From Methanobrevibacter sp. (GTDB taxonomy: Archaea; Methanobacteriota; Methanobacteria; Methanobacteriales; Methanobacteriaceae), in the NCBI GenBank assembly GCA_021442885.1, contig JABUVA010000022.1, positions 44,365-50,839 of the forward strand: a stretch of DNA of 6,475 bases, read 5' to 3'. A program made the translations under genes and the position numbers. Below, one piece after another: positions 1 to 6,475 of the stretch. The notes under the pieces were generated by a model. The model did no database searches and was not told the origin of the DNA. It saw only the letters and a program-made list of their open reading frames with translations. Positions within the stretch are counted from its first letter, which is position 1. The number at the start of each line of letters is the position of its first letter.

Positions 1-5
1 ATTAT

Positions 6-27
6 AAGAGAATAGTATTATCCTCTT
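6..27 (-). terminator. Stop-embedded hairpin at the end of the L40e gene
   Basis: On the minus-strand transcript, AAGAGGAUA can pair with UAUUCUCUU across a 4-base loop. This gives a 9-pair stem with one G-U pair; the wobble works only on the coding-strand RNA. The L40e stop codon lies within the structure. The window ends a few bases later, so any U-tract cannot be seen. The role as a 3'-end or termination signal is inferred. Confidence 0.4.
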
Positions 28-164
28 GGTTCTTTAGCTTTGTATCTTAAGCCTTTGTAACCACATTTTCTGCAAGTTGTTGCACTAGCAGGGTTACGAG
101 CATTACATTTTAAGCAAATTTTAACATTGAACATTCTGTTTTCAGCTTCTTCGAATCTTGCCAT
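18..164 (-). CDS. rpl40e: 50S ribosomal protein L40e
   Basis: This is a 48-residue zinc-ribbon protein of the large ribosomal subunit, the archaeal counterpart of the ribosomal half of the eukaryotic ubiquitin-L40 fusion. Four cysteines at C17, C20, C31 and C34 form a CxxC-x10-CxxC zinc site, and the rest is short and basic, ending in KAKEPRG, as usual for the family. The frame stays open upstream to an ATG at 203, but the start at 164 is preferred: it begins [10 protein letters not shown] as in other archaeal L40e proteins, and the mRNA carries AAGGAGG 9 bases before it, inside the would-be extension. It lies 154 bases downstream of tsr3 on the same strand and has a box A candidate of its own, so it is probably transcribed both alone and by readthrough. 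The stop codon lies inside an inverted repeat. The identification is very secure. Confidence 0.96.
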   Translation of the reverse strand: MARFEEAENRMFNVKICLKCNARNPASATTCRKCGYKGLRYKAKEPRG

Positions 165-318
165 AGGTAATTCCTCCTTATTAATTAAACTAATTAAAAG
201 CAAATTATAATTAACTTATAAAAATATCGTTATGAACAAAATCAGACAAAAATTACTGTTTATAACTATTAATAAATGTTTTAATTTTTATACTATTTAA
301 ATGTTATAGAAAATTCTT
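165..318 (-). promoter_or_regulatory. tsr3-L40e spacer with L40e promoter
   Basis: This 154-base AT-rich spacer has no open frame of note. The clearest archaeal box A on the minus strand is TTTATAAG (215-222, read in reverse complement), 51-58 bases before the L40e ATG. That distance implies a leader of about 25-30 bases, which then carries AAGGAGG (171-177). The same geometry is seen at other promoters in this window. The half near tsr3 holds only A/T-rich sequence and short T runs. Confidence 0.5.
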
Positions 319-334
319 TCATTTTTTAGAATCT
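311..334 (-). terminator. Weak stop-spanning hairpin at the end of tsr3
   Basis: On the coding-strand RNA, AGAUUCU pairs with AGAAUUU around a 10-base A-rich loop that contains the UGA stop. The stem has seven pairs, including one G-U. It is weaker than the other gene-end hairpins of the window and lacks a strong U-tract directly after it. Confidence 0.25.
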
Positions 335-834
335 AAGAAATTATTTTGAATTTCTACTACCTCATAACTTGTATTAGCTTCACTATATCCTTCTAAAAGT
401 TCATGATTTAACTCTAAAAAAGTATGTCCCCATTTAAAACCTTGGAGCATATCTTCAGCTTCTTGTTTAAATCTTGTAATATAGAGCGTAGCAGAAATTG
501 CTTCAACAGTTGAAAGAATACATGGTTTTCCATAATTTACAGGGTTTGTAGCTATTAAAAAAGGAAGTGAACGATGGTACTTGGAAAGTGAAAAAAACTT
601 TTTAGACTTTGAAACTTCATTCCAAGAACAATCTAAACCCACAATTCCTCTTCTAGAAACTAATCTATGGTCTTCATAAGAAACAGCTTTTTCAGCAAAT
701 GGGTTTAAAACAACAGCACCTGATGGAATCTTATTTATATTATAAACAAGTTTACATTTATCTAATTTCTCCATCTTTATTGAAGTGCATTTTTTTCTAT
801 CGCACTCATCTGCATGAAAAACTGTAATATTCAA
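319..834 (-). CDS. tsr3: Tsr3, rRNA aminocarboxypropyltransferase (DUF367)
   Basis: Tsr3 transfers the 3-amino-3-carboxypropyl group of S-adenosylmethionine to a hypermodified uridine-derived base in the small-subunit rRNA, a late step of 40S/30S maturation. Family blocks seen (numbered from the TTG start): FHADECDRKKCT near the N-terminus, NPFAEKA about 44-50, GLDCSWN at 66-72, RSLPFLIATNPVNYG at 88-102, LSTVEA at 107-112 and FKWGHTFLELN at 133-143. The length of 172 residues fits the archaeal family. I choose the TTG at 834 because archaeal homologues begin right at the FHxxxCDxKKC segment and a GGGGGAU ribosome binding site sits just before it; the upstream ATG at 876 has no such site and would overlap the preceding gene by 41 bases. 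The gene follows the stop of that gene by one base, so translational coupling is likely. Its ribosomal neighbour L40e fits the role. The function is confident; the start is moderately so. Confidence 0.92.
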   Translation of the reverse strand: MNITVFHADECDRKKCTSIKMEKLDKCKLVYNINKIPSGAVVLNPFAEKAVSYEDHRLVSRRGIVGLDCSWNEVSKSKKFFSLSKYHRSLPFLIATNPVNYGKPCILSTVEAISATLYITRFKQEAEDMLQGFKWGHTFLELNHELLEGYSEANTSYEVVEIQNNFLDSKK

Positions 835-835
835 A

Positions 836-1510
836 CTATCCCCCAGATAAAGCTGCAATTGCTGTTTTATTACCATTAATGGCTTGATTTAGGAGAGTTG
901 CTTGTTGATTAAATGATGTTTCATCAATTCCTAATATTTCATTAAGTTTTGGAGCATCATTATTATGCTTTAAAGTAATTGATTTAAGTAATGGCTCTAT
1001 ATATTTAGTGAAACCTTCCGAATAAACAGAACCTGAAGCATTTACATCACTATTACCATTAAAAACAACATAAATTACATAACTTTGATTATCTTTATCT
1101 GCAACACACATAAATACATTAACAATATTACTAGAGTTAGAACTATTAGAACTAGCATTTCCAGTCATACCTTGTGCAGAATAGATATTCCATTCCTGAC
1201 CATTATATTTTCTTATTTCTGGACCTTTCATACCCTGATATTTATATAAATCAACTAAAAATGATGAATTTTTAGAAGTAGACATATTATATTCAATATG
1301 ATGAACAGGATCTTTATAAGGAACAGCCCATTTATTACTTTCATTTATTACATTAACTGTACCAACAAACTCCCCTTCCATAAATTCATTTGAAAATGGA
1401 GTTAAACCTCCTTCAGGAGCAATAAATACAGTAAAATAAAGTACACAACCTATAATAGCTATTATGACAATGACAAATATTGTGATAAATATCTTTTTAT
1501 TTTTTTCCAT
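836..1510 (-). CDS. Membrane-anchored, sequon-rich protein of unknown function
   Basis: I do not recognise the family. The 224-residue product starts with a short basic head (MEKNKK) and one hydrophobic segment at about residues 7-30, so it is either secreted or anchored with most of the chain outside. The exterior part holds nine N-x-S/T glycosylation sequons (N56, N75, N81, N118, N122, N125, N141, N157, N214), three of them in a Ser/Asn-rich linker at 116-128. The segment around residues 166-181 (FTKYIEPLLKSITLK) is like the end of PsbP/DcrB-type small folds, but that is only an impression. The start at 1510 has GGAG 8 bases upstream. The gene ends in TAG at 836 and tsr3 appears to start one base later, so the two are probably one transcription unit, although nothing suggests a shared function. 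Divergent from the M14-like gene. Confidence 0.8.
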   Translation of the reverse strand: MEKNKKIFITIFVIVIIAIIGCVLYFTVFIAPEGGLTPFSNEFMEGEFVGTVNVINESNKWAVPYKDPVHHIEYNMSTSKNSSFLVDLYKYQGMKGPEIRKYNGQEWNIYSAQGMTGNASSNSSNSSNIVNVFMCVADKDNQSYVIYVVFNGNSDVNASGSVYSEGFTKYIEPLLKSITLKHNNDAPKLNEILGIDETSFNQQATLLNQAINGNKTAIAALSGG

Positions 1511-1659
1511 AAACTAAACTCCGTGTTTTTAATTATAAAATAATTTTATTAAAACTATTTAATATATGTAATTATCCAATAATAATAAAAATAAAAGATA
1601 AAGTATTTTAATTAAAAATAACATAAAAATGATAAAATAAAGCAATTTTAGGAAATAAT
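1511..1659. promoter_or_regulatory. Divergent promoter region
   Basis: This 149-base, extremely A/T-rich spacer separates two divergent genes. For the minus-strand gene a box A candidate TACATATATT lies at 1561-1570, about 51-60 bases before the ATG, and GGAG lies at 1519-1522. For the plus-strand M14-like gene the best candidate is the weak TATTTTAA at 1604-1611, about 50 bases before the ATG, with AGGA at 1650-1653. Neither box is a perfect match. Confidence 0.4.
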
Positions 1660-2902
<1,243 letters not shown>

Positions 2903-2911
2903 TGTGATAAT

Positions 2912-3349
2912 ATGGTTGTTAAAATTATTGAAAATAAAGAAGAAAAAATCGAAATGGTTGATTTAATAAATGAATTGAAAAAAAGTAAGAAAGTTGATTA
3001 TGCAGGTGCCATTTATACTTTTGAGGGAATTGTACGTGGAAAAGAAGAAAATATGAATCTTAAAAAGTTAATTCTGTCAACTCCTGATACTAAGAAAACT
3101 ACTGAAGAAATTAAAAAAATTGTTGAGAGTACTAAAATAAAATATGGTGTTTATGATATATCTGTTATTCATCATATTGGTGAATTTTACACTGGAGATA
3201 GCTTATTTTTAGTTGCAGTACTTGGAAATCATAGAAATGAAACTCTTGATGCATTAACAGAAGTTGTTGAAAGAGTTAAATTTGATGTTGACTTTAAAAA
3301 AGAAGAAATATCTGATAATGGTACTAAAACAATATTAGCTGGAGGATAA
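2912..3349 (+). CDS. moaE: Molybdopterin synthase catalytic subunit MoaE
   Basis: MoaE, with the sulfur carrier MoaD, converts cyclic pyranopterin monophosphate to molybdopterin, the pterin of Mo and W enzymes. The 145-residue protein shows AGAIYTFEGIVRG at about 31-43 (R42 matching the conserved arginine), VIHHIGEFYTGD at 85-96, the NHR motif at 106-108, and the catalytic lysine pair K123 and K130 with the same spacing as K119 and K126 of the Escherichia coli enzyme. The middle, around residues 48-62, where many MoaE proteins have a YEAY or HYPGM-type block, reads LNLKK-LILSTPD and is divergent. The C-terminus is slightly short. GTGTGAT before the ATG serves as ribosome binding site. No moaD is in the window. 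The nearby Mop protein fits a molybdenum/tungsten theme. Confidence 0.9.
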   Translation: MVVKIIENKEEKIEMVDLINELKKSKKVDYAGAIYTFEGIVRGKEENMNLKKLILSTPDTKKTTEEIKKIVESTKIKYGVYDISVIHHIGEFYTGDSLFLVAVLGNHRNETLDALTEVVERVKFDVDFKKEEISDNGTKTILAGG

Positions 3350-3352
3350 TCA

Positions 3353-3520
3353 ATGGATTATTCTTTCATATTTTCAATTATTAAAATATTAATAATATTA
3401 GGTATTATTTATGCAATAATAAAGCACCTAAAATTAATCTTAATAATATTAGTAATTATATTTCTATTTATTGTATTAAATAGCTATTTTCATTTAAATA
3501 TACTTGCACTTCTAAAATAA
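3353..3520 (+). CDS. 55-residue double-span membrane protein
   Basis: This small gene is easily missed. It reads from ATG at 3353 to TAA at 3520 and gives 55 residues starting MDYSFIFSIIKILI and ending LNILALLK. Two strongly hydrophobic segments at about residues 5-23 and 28-43 are joined by a short KHLK turn, so it should form a membrane hairpin. A full GGAGG at 3341-3345, which overlaps the last codons of moaE, lies 7 bases before the ATG; this is the best ribosome binding site of the plus-strand run and a strong argument that the gene is translated and coupled to moaE. The function is unknown and no family is recognised. A transport or regulatory helper of the upstream enzymes is possible but unsupported. 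It meets the Mop gene end to end. Confidence 0.72.
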   Translation: MDYSFIFSIIKILIILGIIYAIIKHLKLILIILVIIFLFIVLNSYFHLNILALLK

Positions 3521-3529
3521 AAAAAAATA

Positions 3530-3549
3530 AGGAGAATAATTATTTTCCT
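3530..3549. terminator. Shared hairpin between convergent genes
   Basis: AGGAGAAT and ATTTTCCT form an 8-pair stem (one G-U on the plus strand) around AATT. The repeat lies 9 bases after the small membrane gene's stop and contains the stop codon of the Mop gene. On the minus strand a long U-rich stretch, T8 followed by ATTTT, comes right after it, as in an intrinsic terminator, though there the stem has one A-C mismatch. On the plus strand the stem is intact but no U-tract follows. It may serve both directions. Confidence 0.45.
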
Positions 3550-3746
3550 ACAATAATTTCTGTAGATTTAATAATAGCTTTTACATCATCTCCTTCTTTT
3601 AAACCTAATTTTTCAGCTGATTCTTTAGTAATAACAGCAGTAATAACATTAGGGTCTTCAACCTCAATTTTAATACTTGCAGTTATCATACCAAGTTCAA
3701 CATTTTTTACTTTTCCATTTAATTGATTTCTTGCACTTAATTCCAT
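3540..3746 (-). CDS. Mop/TOBE molybdate- or tungstate-binding protein (molbindin-like)
   Basis: A single Mop domain of 68 residues, the size of stand-alone molbindins, which assemble into oligomers that bind and store molybdate or tungstate oxyanions in the cytoplasm. Diagnostic stretches are SARNQLNGKV at 4-13, near the N-terminus, and ITKESAEKLGLKEGDDVKA followed by IKSTEIIVGK at the end. An in-frame ATG at 3761 would add five residues, but the internal ATG at 3746 is preferred: it gives the usual M-x-L-SARNQ start, and GGAGAU, which overlaps the first ATG, is spaced correctly for it. The gene has its own strong promoter and is a single-gene unit. Its closeness to moaE suggests a shared Mo/W cofactor theme, although the two are on opposite strands. 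Confidence 0.93.
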   Translation of the reverse strand: MELSARNQLNGKVKNVELGMITASIKIEVEDPNVITAVITKESAEKLGLKEGDDVKAIIKSTEIIVGK

Positions 3747-3795
3747 TTTAAAAATCTCCATTTAGTTAAATATTAATAATGTATTAATATTTTCA

Positions 3796-3803
3796 TATAT
3801 AAA
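3796..3803 (-). promoter_or_regulatory. Box A of the Mop gene
   Basis: A perfect TTTATATA on the minus strand is preceded by an A-rich BRE-like AAAAAG, 50-57 bases before the Mop start codon, which predicts a leader of about 27 bases. The core is nearly symmetric (CATATATAAAAA on the plus strand), so it could also be used towards trmO. Otherwise the 110-base divergent spacer 3762-3871 shows only A/T-rich sequence; TAATAAAATA at 3816-3825 is a weak alternative box for trmO. Confidence 0.6.
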
Positions 3804-3871
3804 AACTTTTTGAACTAATAAAATATTCATATCGATAAAATTAAAAGTAATAAAATAAAAATATTAATATT

Positions 3872-4357
3872 ATGATAATAGAAATGGAACCAATAGGAAC
3901 AATAAAAACTCCTTTTAATGAAATTGAAGGTATGCCTATTCAACCAACAGGAGCCAAAGGTATAAAAGGACTCATTGAAATAGAAAAAAAATATACAGAA
4001 GGGTTGAAGGATCTTGAAAGCTTTTCGCATATTAATATCCTCTATTTACTTCATAAAATAGATGGATACAAATTAGAAGTTAAACCATTCCTTGATAATA
4101 AAACACATGGAGTATTTGCTACAAGATCACCAAAAAGACCAAATAGAATAGGTTCATCAATTGTAAAACTAGAAAAAATAGAAGACAACAACATTCACAT
4201 CAGTAATGTGGATATTTTAAATGGCACTCCTCTACTTGATATAAAACCTTATGTTCCACATTTATATGAAGATACTATCGAAGAGTTAAAAATAGGATGG
4301 TTTGAGAAAAAACATCAAAATGCTAAAACTTTAAAATCAGATAATAGGTTTAAATAA
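3872..4357 (+). CDS. trmO: tRNA (t6A37) N6-methyltransferase TrmO
   Basis: TrmO (also called TsaA/YaeB, UPF0066) uses S-adenosylmethionine to methylate N6-threonylcarbamoyladenosine at position 37 of threonine tRNA. The 161-residue protein shows the family pattern: EPIGTIKTPF at the N-terminus, LESFSHINILYLLHKID at about 48-64, the signature GVFATRSPKRPNRIGSS at 80-96, NGTPLLDIKPYVP at 117-129, and a closing IGWF. It is the single-domain form. ATG codons at 3872 and 3884 are both possible; neither has a clear ribosome binding site, and 3872 is kept because its position fits the weak box A at 3816-3825. The gene stands alone, divergent from Mop and convergent with the thioesterase gene. Confidence 0.93.
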   Translation: MIIEMEPIGTIKTPFNEIEGMPIQPTGAKGIKGLIEIEKKYTEGLKDLESFSHINILYLLHKIDGYKLEVKPFLDNKTHGVFATRSPKRPNRIGSSIVKLEKIEDNNIHISNVDILNGTPLLDIKPYVPHLYEDTIEELKIGWFEKKHQNAKTLKSDNRFK

Positions 4358-4364
4358 AACCTAT
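4344..4364 (+). terminator. Stop-embedded hairpin terminator of trmO
   Basis: ATAGGTTT and AAACCTAT are perfect inverted repeats of 8 bases around a 5-base loop. The last codons and the TAA of trmO form the loop and the start of the second arm. ACCTCC and then TTATTTTTAT follow, so on the plus strand this looks like an intrinsic terminator. It lies 12 bases beyond the convergent thioesterase stop and may serve that strand too. Termination is inferred. Confidence 0.55.
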
Positions 4365-4376
4365 ACCTCCTTATTT

Positions 4377-4796
4377 TTATAATTTACCAATATCCTCTTC
4401 AGAAATTAGATGTTCTTCTAATTTTACTCGAATATCCTCTGGTATTGGTTCTGGTTTTTGATTAATAAAATCAAAATTAACAAGAACTGCTTGACCTTTA
4501 GCTTTAAGTTCATTATTCTGCCAGGCTTCATGACCCATTGTAAATGAACTATTACCTATTTTTAAAATATAAGTTCTAATCTCTACATTTCCATCATAGA
4601 ATATTTGGCCTAAATAATCATGTTCTGTACGAACAAGAATTAATTTCCAATGCTCATAATCAAGAGCCAAATTAGGAGTAAAGAATCTAAAAATATCATT
4701 TCTTCCTGTTTCAAACCATAAAGCAACAGTATTATTATTTACATGTCTTAATCCGTCAATATCTCCAAATCTAGGAATTACCTCTATTTTAAACAT
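4377..4796 (-). CDS. Hotdog-fold acyl-CoA thioesterase (4HBT/FatA-like)
   Basis: The 139-residue protein is a single hotdog domain. The N-terminal block IPRFGDIDGLRHVNN at 7-21 is the family's active-site region (D12, D14, H18, N20), followed by a WFETGR segment at 27-32 on the central helix. Enzymes of this type hydrolyse acyl-CoA or related thioesters; the substrate cannot be read from sequence. In place of the usual G before the histidine it has R17, a small departure. The segment GNSSFTMGHEAW at 81-92 fits the following beta strands. It lies 27 bases behind the M42 peptidase gene on the same strand with only a weak AAAAGG ribosome binding site, and a hairpin with a U-tract separates the two, so its expression is probably lower than that of the peptidase. 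Confidence 0.88.
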   Translation of the reverse strand: MFKIEVIPRFGDIDGLRHVNNNTVALWFETGRNDIFRFFTPNLALDYEHWKLILVRTEHDYLGQIFYDGNVEIRTYILKIGNSSFTMGHEAWQNNELKAKGQAVLVNFDFINQKPEPIPEDIRVKLEEHLISEEDIGKL

Positions 4797-4819
4797 AATA
4801 AAACCTTTTAAAAAAATTT

Positions 4820-4844
4820 AAAGCTATAAATTATTTATAGCTTC
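4820..4844 (-). terminator. Stop-embedded hairpin and U-tract between M42 gene and thioesterase gene
   Basis: AAGCTATAAA and TTTATAGCTT form ten perfect pairs around a 3-base loop, extended by a G-U pair on the minus-strand RNA. The M42 stop codon UAG lies in the second arm. UUUAAAUUUUUUUAAAA follows directly, before the thioesterase ATG. It is the most terminator-like structure in the window and sits inside an apparent operon, so partial termination is the simplest reading. Confidence 0.55.
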
Positions 4845-5852
4845 TACAATTAAATTAATAGTTGTTTCAATGTCTTTTTTACTACAGACACTTACAGTAG
4901 TGTGAATATATCTTGTTGGAACTGAAATTACTCCAGTTGAAATTCCTTCTCCTGTTAACTGAATTACAGCACCATCAGTAGTTCCACCCTCACTAACTTC
5001 TAATTGATAATCCAATTCATTCTCATCACCTACTTTAATTATCATCTCTTTAATTAATTTAGATGTGATAATTCCACGTCCACTTGCATCAGCTAAAATA
5101 AGAGCTGGACCTTTACCAATTACTGCAGGTGCTTCTTCTTTTTTTACACCAGGATGATCACCAGATAAAGTAACATCTAAAGCAAGAGCCATATCAGGTT
5201 TTAATTTAAATGCAGAAGTTCTTGCTCCTTTAAGACCAACTTCTTCCTGTACAGTTCCAATACCATAGACAGTAGCTCTTGTATTTATTCTTTTTAAAAC
5301 TTCAATCATAACATAGCAACCAACACGATTATCTAAAGCTTTTCCCATGATTAAATCATTAGGAAACTCTTCAAACCATGCTTTAAAAGAAATAGAATCT
5401 CCAATAGAAACCATTGATTCAGCATCTTCTTTATCTTTTGCTCCAATATCAATAAACATATCATCATATGGGACTACTTTATTTCTTTCTTCTGGTTTTG
5501 TTACATGAGGTGGTTTTGAACCAATTACCCCTACATAATCTCCATTTTCACCATGAACAACTACAGTTTGATTCATTAACATTTGGTCATTAATTCCACC
5601 AATTTTTGAGAATTTAATAAATCCATTATCATCAATATATTTTACCATTAATCCAATTTCATCCATATGTGATGCTAACATTATAGTAGGTGCTTTTTTA
5701 TTTTCACCCTTTTTAGTAGCTATAATATTTCCCATTCCATCCTTTTCAATAGAGTTAACAGAGTCCTTTAATTCTCTTTCAATAATATCTGCAATCTTAT
5801 CTTCAAAACCAGAAACTCCTGGTGTTGAACAAAGCTCTTTCATTAAACTCAT
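4824..5852 (-). CDS. M42 family metallo-aminopeptidase (TET-type)
   Basis: M42 enzymes are cytoplasmic two-metal aminopeptidases, often tetrahedral dodecamers that clear peptides released by the proteasome; they are often mislabelled endoglucanase. The 342-residue length is typical. Metal and catalytic residues are all visible: H62 and D64 in ASHMDEIG, D174 in GKALDNRVG, the catalytic pair E203/E204 in [11 protein letters not shown]226 in [12 protein letters not shown], and H317 in RYIHTTVS. The dimer/PDZ-like insertion lies between about 70 and 165. The ATG at 5852 is chosen over the one at residue 4 because AAGGTGAT stands three bases before it. A perfect box A lies 54-61 bases upstream. 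Substrate preference (glutamyl, leucyl or other) is not readable from the sequence. The thioesterase gene follows. Confidence 0.96.
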   Translation of the reverse strand: MSLMKELCSTPGVSGFEDKIADIIERELKDSVNSIEKDGMGNIIATKKGENKKAPTIMLASHMDEIGLMVKYIDDNGFIKFSKIGGINDQMLMNQTVVVHGENGDYVGVIGSKPPHVTKPEERNKVVPYDDMFIDIGAKDKEDAESMVSIGDSISFKAWFEEFPNDLIMGKALDNRVGCYVMIEVLKRINTRATVYGIGTVQEEVGLKGARTSAFKLKPDMALALDVTLSGDHPGVKKEEAPAVIGKGPALILADASGRGIITSKLIKEMIIKVGDENELDYQLEVSEGGTTDGAVIQLTGEGISTGVISVPTRYIHTTVSVCSKKDIETTINLIVEAINNL

Positions 5853-5905
5853 CTAATCACCTTAAATAATTATATTAATTTCATTTTTCGTATTTTATTA
5901 ACCAA

Positions 5906-5913
5906 TATATAAA
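5906..5913 (-). promoter_or_regulatory. Box A of the M42 peptidase gene
   Basis: The minus strand reads TTTATATA, the methanogen box A consensus, with an A/T-rich BRE-like stretch before it. It lies 54-61 bases upstream of the M42 ATG, predicting a leader of about 30 bases with the GGTGAT ribosome binding site. It is within the 112-base spacer behind the GNAT gene. Confidence 0.6.
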
Positions 5914-5955
5914 TATCAATTTTAATCTATAAAAAAGTAATTATTATATTAAACT

Positions 5956-5976
5956 TATGATTTTTTATAAATCATA
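5956..5976 (-). terminator. Stop-embedded hairpin at the end of the GNAT gene
   Basis: TATGATTT and AAATCATA are perfect 8-base inverted repeats around a 5-base loop that contains the stop codon of the acetyltransferase gene. No U-tract follows directly; a U6 run comes about 17 bases later on the minus strand (5931-5938 region). A termination or 3'-stabilising role is inferred. Confidence 0.45.
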
Positions 5977-6462
5977 TTCAAAAATATAGTCATCCATTAC
6001 ATAACCATTACCTATATCAGTAATATCATCATCTACAATTTTAAATCCCTTAGTTTTATAAACACCAATAGCATGAGTATTATTTTTATTTACAGTTAAA
6101 TAGATTGATTTTTTTCCTAAACTTTTAGCTATTTGGAATATTTTCTCAAACATTGCAGATGATATTCCTTTTCCTCTAAATTCTTTATGAAGATATAATT
6201 TACTTAAAAATAATTTATCATTATCATCTTTTATACCAAAATATCCACATAACTGTTTATCTAAAAAAACCCCATAATAAGCATAATTATCATGTGCAAT
6301 TTGATTTTTCATTGCTTCTAGTGATTGGAATTTATCAATCATATAATCAATTTGTTCATGATTAATGTATTTTAAATGACATTCATGCCAAATATCAAAG
6401 GCCAAATTAGCAATTTCAACTAAGTCTCTATCATTATTTGCTTTAAGTATATTAATTGTCAT
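5965..6462 (-). CDS. GNAT family N-acetyltransferase
   Basis: The 165-residue protein has the complete GNAT fold. The acetyl-CoA pyrophosphate loop FRGKGIS is at 95-101, after the beta-4 strand KLYLHKEF; the closing block NKNNTHAIGVYKTKGFK is at 125-141, with Y135 in the place of the usual general-acid tyrosine. The order and the N-terminal region recall PaiA-like polyamine acetyltransferases, but the acceptor substrate cannot be assigned. The start at 6462 is the only reasonable ATG; a UUGAU before it is a poor ribosome binding site. Only 13 bases of upstream sequence are present, so its promoter or a preceding co-transcribed gene lies outside the window. Confidence 0.92.
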   Translation of the reverse strand: MTINILKANNDRDLVEIANLAFDIWHECHLKYINHEQIDYMIDKFQSLEAMKNQIAHDNYAYYGVFLDKQLCGYFGIKDDNDKLFLSKLYLHKEFRGKGISSAMFEKIFQIAKSLGKKSIYLTVNKNNTHAIGVYKTKGFKIVDDDITDIGNGYVMDDYIFEYDL

Positions 6463-6475
6463 AATATCAAAATAA

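Noticed and set aside
165..203. Upstream extension of the L40e frame to an ATG at 203
   Set aside because: The extension contains the AAGGAGG ribosome binding site of the true start and does not match the family N-terminus.
1135..1165. Ser/Asn repeat in the membrane protein considered as a tandem DNA repeat
   Set aside because: Only about three short degenerate units; better read as a low-complexity linker.
3747..3761. Five-residue upstream extension of the Mop frame
   Set aside because: Its ATG overlaps the GGAGAU that serves the internal ATG, and the family starts at the internal one.
3827..4030. 67-residue open frame on the minus strand over the start of trmO
   Set aside because: It is a shadow of trmO, Phe/Tyr-rich because of the A-rich codons opposite, with no start signal.
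4366..4373. GGAGG-like sequence on the minus strand just after the thioesterase stop
   Set aside because: No ATG, GTG or TTG follows at usable spacing and there is no open frame there; it is likely chance or part of the terminator region.

Overview
The window looks like core chromosome from an AT-rich methanogenic archaeon of the Methanobacteriales, most like Methanobrevibacter or Methanosphaera. Reasons: several archaea-type proteins (ribosomal protein L40e, archaeal Tsr3/DUF367, archaeal NadM), archaeal ribosome binding sites of the GGAGG/GGTGAT type, TTTATATA-like box A promoters about 50-60 bases before start codons, very AT-rich codon use and short spacers. The genus assignment is an inference; nothing here fixes the species.

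Layout. (1) 18-1510, minus strand: a sequon-rich membrane-anchored protein of unknown function, then tsr3 (rRNA aminocarboxypropyltransferase, probably starting at a TTG one base after the preceding stop), then the L40e gene, which has its own promoter. (2) 1660-3520, plus strand, tightly packed: an M14-like surface metallopeptidase, nadM (NMN adenylyltransferase, NAD synthesis), moaE (molybdopterin synthase large subunit), and a 55-residue double-membrane-span protein with an excellent ribosome binding site. (3) 3540-3746, minus strand: a Mop/TOBE molybdate- or tungstate-binding protein, convergent with the small membrane protein. (4) 3872-4357, plus strand: trmO (tRNA t6A37 N6-methyltransferase). 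(5) 4377-6462, minus strand: a GNAT acetyltransferase, an M42 aminopeptidase with its own strong promoter, and a hotdog-fold acyl-CoA thioesterase 27 bases behind it.

Themes. Translation machinery is represented by L40e, Tsr3 and TrmO. Cofactor supply is represented by NadM, MoaE and Mop; MoaE makes the pterin, and Mop binds the metal, of the Mo/W cofactor that methanogens need for formylmethanofuran dehydrogenase and formate dehydrogenase. I see no mobile element, CRISPR array, tRNA, rRNA or defence system, and I do not claim a new multi-gene system. The most unusual signal is regulatory: at the ends of at least five genes a short inverted repeat contains, or lies right beside, the stop codon, often followed by a U-rich stretch. 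This looks like a recurrent 3'-end architecture. The other items worth attention are the unannotated 55-residue gene, the compact M14-like surface enzyme and the sequon-rich protein in front of tsr3.
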